Positions 1 through 4,626 of a stretch of 9,576 nucleotides of DNA are shown here, one piece after another; the stretch's first letter is position 1; every line of letters starts with the position of its first letter. A program made the position numbers and the translations under genes. Source of the stretch: CAYYYA01 sp964517065 (GTDB taxonomy: Bacteria; Patescibacteriota; Patescibacteriia; UBA1558; 2-01-FULL-52-15); NCBI GenBank assembly GCA_964517065.1, contig CAZFBK010000029.1, forward strand, positions 1 through 9,576. Direction: 5' to 3'. The notes beneath the pieces were generated by a model that was not told the origin of the DNA, searched no databases, and was given only the letters and a program-made list of their open reading frames with translations.

Positions 1-2191
1 TAAATTTACAGTCCTTATTTGAGCACTTGATCATATCTTTCGCCGCATAAGTAAGCAGTGAATCGCACGTCGGACATTTCTCACCCGTTGGTTTCTGCCA
101 GAGGGCAAAATCGCAGGCAGGATAGGTATTGCAGCTGTAGAATAATTTACCGCGTTTACTTTTGCGTTCTACGATGTCACCCTTGCCGCATTTCGGACAT
201 TTAACGCCGGTAGGATTATTCATAGACTTAATCGTTTTGCATTCAGGATAGCCGGAGCATCCGAGGAATTTACCAAATCTTCCACGTTTGATCACCATCG
301 GTTTACCACACTTCTCACAAACCTCATCGGTCGTTTCTTCTGGTGCTATTTCACCAGTGCTTGTGAGCTGTTTGGTATTTTTACAATCAGGGTAGCCAGT
401 GCAGGCTAAGAATTTACCGAAACGTCCCATCTTGATGACCATTGGTTTTCCGCATTTCTCACAAATCTCGTCAGTTGTCTCTTCTGTCAATTCTTTTTTG
501 TCTAATTCTTTATCTTTCTTCACCAAGTTGGCCTTGAACGGCTTGTAGAAGGCGGCGATGATCGGCTGCCATTGCTTCTTACCCAGAGCGATTTTATCCA
601 AATCATTTTCCATCTCAGCCGTGAAGTCATAGTCAACAATGTCACTGAAATGCTCTTTCAGCATATTAGTTACCAAGATGCCCATGTCGGTTGGTTTGAG
701 ACGATTTTCTTCTTTCTCTACATACTTACGGGCAATGATAGTAGAGATAGTTGGAGCATAGGTAGACGGACGTCCGATACCTTTCGCTTCCATGGCTTTG
801 ACCAGACCAGCTTCAGAGTAACGTGCCGGAGGTTGAGTGAAGTGCTGATTGCCGGCTAAGGAAATAAGGTTAATTTCGTCGCCCTTTTTCAACACTGGCA
901 AAATCTTTTCTTCGGTTCCGCTGGAGTAGATCTTCTGCCAGCCAGGGAACTTCACGATAGAGCCGGTAGCTCGTAAGCCGTATCCTGTGTCCTTAGCCTC
1001 AATATCAACTGAGGTGGCGCTGATGATGGCTTCGGGCATTTGGCTGGCAAGGGTACGAGACCAGATCAAAGTATAGAGTTTGAGTTGGCGGGCATTGAGA
1101 ACTGTTTTCAAACTTTCTGGTGCGCGCGAAGCTGAAGTTGGACGTATAGCTTCGTGGGCTTCCTGCGCTAATTTAGATTTCTTGGCGAAGGTACGTGCTT
1201 CAGCCAATGCATAGTCTGCACCTAATGATGAACGCAGGTAGTCAGCAGCATCAGCGGTGAATTCTTTGGATAGATTTAGCGAGTCCGTACGCATGTAGGT
1301 GATCAGACCGAGCGCACCTTCATCACCGAGATGAATACCTTCGTATAACTCCTGCGCCAACATCATAGTCTGCTTGGCGGAAAAACCGAATTTACGGTTA
1401 GCTTCTTGTTGGAGGGTGGAGGTGGTCAGTGGGGTAGGAGCTTTCTTGGAAACTTCGCTACTGGTAACGTCTGAGATTATCAGTTGGGATTTTTTAATGG
1501 CTTCGACGGCTGTAGCACCTGTTTTAGCGTTGAGGTCAAATTTCTTCAGCGTCTTATCATCATGGCTGACGAGGGCGATTTCGAATTCAGTTTTGTCTTT
1601 CTCTGCGATACCATCGACGGTCCAATATTCTTCAGACTTGAAAGCTTTGATTTCGTCTTCACGCTCAACTATCAAACGAACAGCGACAGACTGAACACGT
1701 CCAGCAGATAAACCGCGGGCTATTTTTTTCCAAAGAAATGGTGACAATTCGTAACCAACAAGACGGTCTAGTACACGGCGAGCCTGCTGGGCATCTACCA
1801 GATTGCCATCGATAGCACGGGGATTTTCCAGAGCTTTCAAAATGGCATTCTTGGTGATTTCATGAAAGGTAATACGCTTGATGTTTTTCTCGGGGATCTT
1901 CAATAGCTGCTGTAAATGCCAAGCAATAGCTTCTCCTTCGCGGTCTTCGTCAGTTGCAAAGTAGACTTGGTCAACCTTCTTAGCTAAAGCCGTTAGTTCG
2001 TCAGCGTGTTTTTTGGCCTTAGCTGGTATGACATAAGTAGGTTCAAAATCATGTTCAATATCAATACCCATCTTGCTGGTAGGCAAGTCGCGGATATGTC
2101 CATAGGATGATTCGATCTTGTATTCTTTACCAAGAAATTTGCTGATTGTCTTGGCTTTGGTAGGAGATTCTACAATTACTAAATTCTTCAT
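1..2191 (-). CDS. topA: DNA topoisomerase I (type IA), 3' end beyond window
   Basis: Type IA topoisomerase that relaxes negative supercoils by cutting one strand through a 5'-phosphotyrosine. Reading right to left, 730 codons are open to the window edge. The N-terminus MKNLVIVESPTKAKTI carries the catalytic Glu9 of the Toprim domain, whose acidic motif DEDREGE is at residues 81-87. RRVLDRLVGYELSP is near 138-151, GRVQSVAVRL near 164-173, and the active-site tyrosine is Y299 in LITYMRTDS. The C-terminus has a run of Cys4 zinc ribbons, each starting CxxC: two near-identical copies (CEKCGKPMVIK, about 450-320 in window coordinates) and two more diverged ones (about 230-10). The last visible one ends KCSNKDCKF, so only a short tail is probably missing. 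No SD precedes the ATG; a promoter lies directly upstream, suggesting a leaderless mRNA. The upstream neighbour on the same strand is a RAYT transposase, 49 bp away. Confidence 0.97.
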   Translation of the reverse strand, partial: MKNLVIVESPTKAKTISKFLGKEYKIESSYGHIRDLPTSKMGIDIEHDFEPTYVIPAKAKKHADELTALAKKVDQVYFATDEDREGEAIAWHLQQLLKIPEKNIKRITFHEITKNAILKALENPRAIDGNLVDAQQARRVLDRLVGYELSPFLWKKIARGLSAGRVQSVAVRLIVEREDEIKAFKSEEYWTVDGIAEKDKTEFEIALVSHDDKTLKKFDLNAKTGATAVEAIKKSQLIISDVTSSEVSKKAPTPLTTSTLQQEANRKFGFSAKQTMMLAQELYEGIHLGDEGALGLITYMRTDSLNLSKEFTADAADYLRSSLGADYALAEARTFAKKSKLAQEAHEAIRPTSASRAPESLKTVLNARQLKLYTLIWSRTLASQMPEAIISATSVDIEAKDTGYGLRATGSIVKFPGWQKIYSSGTEEKILPVLKKGDEINLISLAGNQHFTQPPARYSEAGLVKAMEAKGIGRPSTYAPTISTIIARKYVEKEENRLKPTDMGILVTNMLKEHFSDIVDYDFTAEMENDLDKIALGKKQWQPIIAAFYKPFKANLVKKDKELDKKELTEETTDEICEKCGKPMVIKMGRFGKFLACTGYPDCKNTKQLTSTGEIAPEETTDEVCEKCGKPMVIKRGRFGKFLGCSGYPECKTIKSMNNPTGVKCPKCGKGDIVERKSKRGKLFYSCNTYPACDFALWQKPTGEKCPTCDSLLTYAAKDMIKCSNKDCKF

Positions 2192-2198
2192 GGGGCTG

Positions 2199-2227
2199 AC
2201 TATAATATAAAAGAAAGATTCTGGCAA
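2199..2227 (-). promoter_or_regulatory. Predicted topA promoter, leaderless geometry
   Basis: On the minus strand TTGCCA (2222-2227) is followed after 17 bp by TATAGT (2199-2204). Only 7 bp (2192-2198) separate the -10 box from the topA ATG, so transcription would begin at or next to the start codon. This fits the absence of any SD. It also lets topA be transcribed separately from the upstream dprA-RAYT pair, although no terminator is visible between them. Prediction from consensus match only. Confidence 0.55.
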
Positions 2228-2240
2228 GTTTTGTGATTGA

Positions 2241-2780
2241 TTAGCGGCGTTTCCAGTTGGCGGGATTAGCTGCGATATAGTATCTAATTCTATCTAAGGA
2301 GGTGTTGTTGCGGATGATGTGATCGTAGTAGTTGCGCTGCCAGATCTTCGTGCCGGTTTGATTGAAATTGGTATTAATTCGGCGAGCAGAGAAGGTTTTG
2401 AATCCGCGGATGATTTCGGATAGAGAATGGATTTTGCGGCTAGACGTCGGGGCGGGTTTCAAACCCGCCCGTACCTGCAGCTCATGAGCTTGATCTCTAT
2501 CATCCGCGGATCGTAGCTGGATAATGCCATGCACGTGGGTTGGCATGATAATAAAGGCGTCCAGTCGGCAGTTGTGATAATGTCGCGCCAAATCCCGCCA
2601 ACAGCGCTTCATAATATATCCAGCTGGCGTGAGTTGCACTGTTCCATCTCGTATCACACAGGGAATAATATCAGTATTATCAATATACAAAGTTACAAAA
2701 TAATATGCCGAGTTGGTATAATTCCACCGGGCTAATCTTAGAGAGTTTCTTCGTTTGTAGTTTGATGCGTACGGCCTCAT
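2241..2780 (-). CDS. REP-associated tyrosine transposase (RAYT, Y1 HUH family)
   Basis: A 179-aa single-domain protein of the Y1 transposase / RAYT group, related to IS200-type TnpA. These are single-strand DNA nucleases that act on REP hairpins and are usually single-copy, domesticated genes without IS ends. Visible hallmarks are the N-terminal RRNSLRLARWNYTNSAYYFVT, the HUH metal motif in IMPTHVHGII (H82, H84), the helix LSEIIRGFKTFSARRIN (120-136), the catalytic tyrosine in WQRNYYDHIIRN (Y151 or Y152) and the C-terminal IRYYIAANPANW. The length is normal for the family. The start codon overlaps the dprA stop as ATGA, implying translational coupling. Residues ~104-111 (RAGLKPAP) are encoded by an internal REP-like palindrome. 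The gene looks intact, and no flanking IS ends or target duplications were seen. Confidence 0.9.
   Translation of the reverse strand: MRPYASNYKRRNSLRLARWNYTNSAYYFVTLYIDNTDIIPCVIRDGTVQLTPAGYIMKRCWRDLARHYHNCRLDAFIIMPTHVHGIIQLRSADDRDQAHELQVRAGLKPAPTSSRKIHSLSEIIRGFKTFSARRINTNFNQTGTKIWQRNYYDHIIRNNTSLDRIRYYIAANPANWKRR
2402..2511. repeat. REP-like palindrome inside RAYT gene with flanking inverted repeat
   Basis: At 2450-2470 two perfect 10-bp arms, GGGCGGGTTT and AAACCCGCCC, flank a single C. Around it is a 13-bp perfect inverted repeat, ATCCGCGGATGAT at 2402-2414 and its complement at 2499-2511. The whole element lies inside the RAYT coding frame and is read as RAGLKPAP in its centre. RAYT proteins are known to act on GC-rich REP palindromes, so this may be a cognate element carried within the gene. 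That relation is inferred. Confidence 0.75.
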
Positions 2781-3907
2781 CTCAGCGCAATATAATTCCC
2801 CACACGTCGCTCAATCCAGCCAAGTAATTCCATCTTACTGATAGCGATGGTTATTGTTGTCTGCCCATAACTTGCCAGACGTTCAAGGAGATCTTCAAAT
2901 CTTATAGGAGTAGTCTGTAATATCAGTAAGATTTCTTGTATCAAAGGATCATTTGTTTGATACTGCTTTTCTGGTTTTACCTCGGTCGTTAGTTGTAAAG
3001 CTTCGAAAATATCTTGGCCGCAGGTGATCAGTTGGGCTCCTTGTTGCGCTAGCCAGTTGGTACCGGCAGAGAGTGGTTGGGTAATATTACCCGGAATAGT
3101 CATGACTTCACGGCCGGCATCCATAGCCAGCTGGGCGGTGATCAGAGCGCCAGAACGTTTGGCCGCAGAGACGACTACCGTGATACGACTCAAACCGGCG
3201 ATAGTACTGTTACGCTGAGGGAAATTTTGATTCAAAATAGGCGTTTGATAGCGGAAAGGAGAGACGAGTAAACCACCGTGTTGCACGATAGATTCTGCTA
3301 GTCGCCAATTACTACGCGGATAGACTTCACGTTCATCCACGCTTGATCCGAGGACAGCGATCGTCGGCAACTGATAATCCAAGGCCAGCTGATGAGCGAG
3401 TGCGTCGATACCAAAGGCCAAGCCGCTGACAATGACGATAGGCTGACCCGCCAGCTCTGCCATGACCTGACGCAGGGCTTGGCTGGGATACTGATCAAAC
3501 TGCCTACTGCCGACTATAGCGACCAGATTTTTGGCGTTGAGTAATTCCTTATTGCCGCGATAGTAGAGGAGCGGTTCTGGTAAGCTTTGTGCTAGCGCCA
3601 AAGGATAGTCAGTATCAGCTAAGGTGAGAAAGCGGGGATTACTCTGGCAAAGCTGGCGGTAAATCTGTTCGGGGTTAATTTGCTGACGAATTGTTTTGGT
3701 CCGTTCTAAGAAGGTCTGCCAATTTGGCTGGCTATCTGTCTGGGAATTCCAAGCAACAAAAAAAGAACCAAAGTGGTTCCCTATTTTTAATAATAATTTG
3801 GCTCCGATGCCGCGGATACTAGCCCAAGCGCAGTAATACTGTCGTTCTTGTTCGGTATCTCTAGCACGAAGACCAGGAGCCGAAGCCCCTAATCCATCGT
3901 TTATCAT
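2777..3907 (-). CDS. dprA: DNA-processing protein DprA (Smf)
   Basis: Cytoplasmic protein that binds incoming single-stranded DNA during natural transformation and loads RecA. Numbering here is from the upstream ATG at 3916 (379 aa). A helix-hairpin-helix-like region lies near 28-50 (SIRGIGAKLLLKIGNHFG). A Rossmann core follows with VAIVGSR (132-138), SGLAFGIDALAH (164-175), FPQRNSTIAGLS (232-243), RSGALITAQLAMDAGREV (254-271), IPGN (274-277) and GTNWLAQQGAQLI (285-297). A C-terminal winged helix spans about 322-378. I prefer the ATG at 3907 (376 aa), because the 3916 ATG falls inside a TATAAT box that would begin transcription at 3907. There is no SD. The stop overlaps the RAYT start (ATGA). 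F168 sits where many DprA proteins have Arg or Lys (SGLARGID). DprA implies that the organism can handle imported DNA. Confidence 0.95.
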   Translation of the reverse strand: MINDGLGASAPGLRARDTEQERQYYCAWASIRGIGAKLLLKIGNHFGSFFVAWNSQTDSQPNWQTFLERTKTIRQQINPEQIYRQLCQSNPRFLTLADTDYPLALAQSLPEPLLYYRGNKELLNAKNLVAIVGSRQFDQYPSQALRQVMAELAGQPIVIVSGLAFGIDALAHQLALDYQLPTIAVLGSSVDEREVYPRSNWRLAESIVQHGGLLVSPFRYQTPILNQNFPQRNSTIAGLSRITVVVSAAKRSGALITAQLAMDAGREVMTIPGNITQPLSAGTNWLAQQGAQLITCGQDIFEALQLTTEVKPEKQYQTNDPLIQEILLILQTTPIRFEDLLERLASYGQTTITIAISKMELLGWIERRVGNYIALR

Positions 3908-3909
3908 GA

Positions 3910-3938
3910 TTGACATTATACTGAACTATGAATAAAAT
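3910..3938 (+). promoter_or_regulatory. Predicted sigma-70-type promoter of the 70-aa gene
   Basis: TTGACA (3910-3915), 17-bp spacer, TAAAAT (3933-3938). A start near 3945 would give a ~20-nt leader holding the SD. The -35 box overlaps the dprA start and -10 box on the other strand, so the two polymerase sites physically overlap. Confidence 0.65.
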
Positions 3939-3942
3939 GCAA
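3915..3942 (-). promoter_or_regulatory. Predicted dprA promoter, leaderless geometry
   Basis: On the minus strand TTGCAT (3937-3942), a 16-bp spacer and a perfect TATAAT (3915-3920) lie exactly 7 bp upstream of the ATG at 3907, the same distance as at topA. Transcription would start at about the A of that ATG. The box contains the upstream ATG (3916), which argues against that codon as the start. It overlaps the divergent promoter for the 70-aa gene. Confidence 0.6.
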
Positions 3943-3965
3943 CAGGCCTACAACCTGGAGGGGTT

Positions 3966-4178
3966 ATGCCAACACGTGAGCAGGCAATTGCGGCGATCAT
4001 CGCCTTTGGTAGTCAACGGCATCTCACCTTGTCTCACTTGGATTTTCTATCGTGGACCGACGAAGCGGTAATTGGTGAGGCTAATATGATCGAGTTTCAG
4101 AATCACTGGAGTCGGAGAATGGAGGAAATGGCACAGCAGGTATCAGGACCGGAAGCTCGTATGCTTCCGAAACGGTGA
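3966..4178 (+). CDS. Small hypothetical protein, 70 aa
   Basis: I do not recognise this protein. It is soluble and probably mostly helical, with no membrane segment or signal peptide. It begins MPTREQAIAAIIAFG and ends with a basic tail (MLPKR). That it is a real gene is supported by its expression signals: a consensus promoter at 3910-3938, a strong SD (GGAGGGG) 2 bp before the ATG, and an intrinsic terminator just after the stop. Residues F14-G15, L21, D26, L28 and D32 line up without gaps with F25-G26, L32, D37, L39 and D43 of the 79-aa gene at 4322, suggesting distant tandem paralogues. A 7-bp stem hairpin (CGGAAGC at 4150-4156 pairing with 4163-4169) lies within the last codons. It is divergent from dprA and convergent with mfd. 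Confidence 0.72.
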   Translation: MPTREQAIAAIIAFGSQRHLTLSHLDFLSWTDEAVIGEANMIEFQNHWSRRMEEMAQQVSGPEARMLPKR

Positions 4179-4190
4179 GTCAGGTACATG

Positions 4191-4232
4191 AAGCCCCGTT
4201 GCGTTGCGACGCGGCGGGGCTTTTGACTTTTT
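4191..4232 (+). terminator. Intrinsic terminator after the 70-aa gene
   Basis: AAGCCCCG (4191-4198) pairs with CGGGGCTT (4215-4222). A smaller inner stem GCGT/ACGC (4201-4204 with 4209-4212) sits inside, and TTTTGACTTTTT follows. The T-run doubles as the -35 region of the next promoter. Confidence 0.85.
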
Positions 4233-4250
4233 GTAGAACTTTGCTACATT
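4223..4250 (+). promoter_or_regulatory. Predicted promoter of the 79-aa gene, extended -10
   Basis: TTGACT (4223-4228), 16-bp spacer, TACATT (4245-4250), with TG at 4242-4243 giving an extended -10. The -35 box lies in the T-tract of the preceding terminator, so the two units are packed with no spare DNA. A start near 4257 leaves a ~65-nt leader. Confidence 0.55.
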
Positions 4251-4321
4251 GGAATTAATCAGCGTACAAACAATACGTCGTAACCAGAAGAAGAGATACT
4301 CAACCCGAGAAAGGAGGTGAG

Positions 4322-4561
4322 ATGATGGAACGGCAGAGGCCAAAGTTGGTGAGCCAGCTGGATATCCATGAGTTGGCGGAGGAGCTCCTGATCTTCGGTA
4401 GAAGCCAAGGGATCAACTTGAACGCCGCAGATCTGCTGGCGCAACGTGATTACCGCGGTCTCCAGGATGAAGTTTTCTTCCTACGGAATCAGGGATACTC
4501 TCCACTCGTGCGTAGTCTGGGTGAACGCGTAGAACGTCTCGGTAAGTCCAACCAGAGGTAG
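4322..4561 (+). CDS. Small hypothetical protein, 79 aa
   Basis: Unrecognised soluble protein, predicted helical and charged, with no membrane segment. A near-perfect SD (AAAGGAGGTGAG) precedes two adjacent ATGs, at 4322 and 4325. The second gives 78 aa with more usual SD spacing, and the sequence does not decide between them. The core DIHELAEELLIFGRSQGI is followed by LNAADLLAQRD. The F25-G26, L32, D37, L39, D43 pattern matches the 70-aa gene upstream. GC content of one sampled 60-bp stretch (4321-4380) is 33/60, higher than the AT-rich gene at 9057. It has its own promoter and a hairpin after the stop, and it is convergent with mfd. Its function is unknown; being small and independently and strongly expressed would suit a regulator or structural factor, but nothing in the sequence proves this. 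Confidence 0.72.
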   Translation: MMERQRPKLVSQLDIHELAEELLIFGRSQGINLNAADLLAQRDYRGLQDEVFFLRNQGYSPLVRSLGERVERLGKSNQR

Positions 4562-4588
4562 CGCCATGACACCTCGTCTCTTCTTCCA

Positions 4589-4626
4589 AAACCCCGTTGA
4601 TCGTCAAAGCGGCATCGACGGGGTTT
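4589..4626. terminator. Shared convergent hairpin ending the 79-aa gene and mfd
   Basis: A 13-bp stem, AAACCCCGTTGAT (4589-4601) with ATCGACGGGGTTT (4614-4626), has one G-T wobble and a 12-nt loop. Each side ends in a short T-rich run: TTTGTCTATT on the plus strand, TTTTGG on the minus strand. It lies between the convergent stops and contains the last codon and stop of mfd (TGA at 4606-4604). The T-tracts are weak, so termination efficiency is uncertain. Confidence 0.7.

Noticed and set aside
572..1711. Open frames on the plus strand opposite topA
   Set aside because: They are antisense to a clearly conserved topoisomerase frame, have no ribosome sites and give no recognisable protein.
2241..2780. 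Complete IS200/IS605 insertion sequence
   Set aside because: No TnpB, no subterminal hairpin ends around the gene, and an exact ATGA junction with dprA. A single-copy RAYT fits better.
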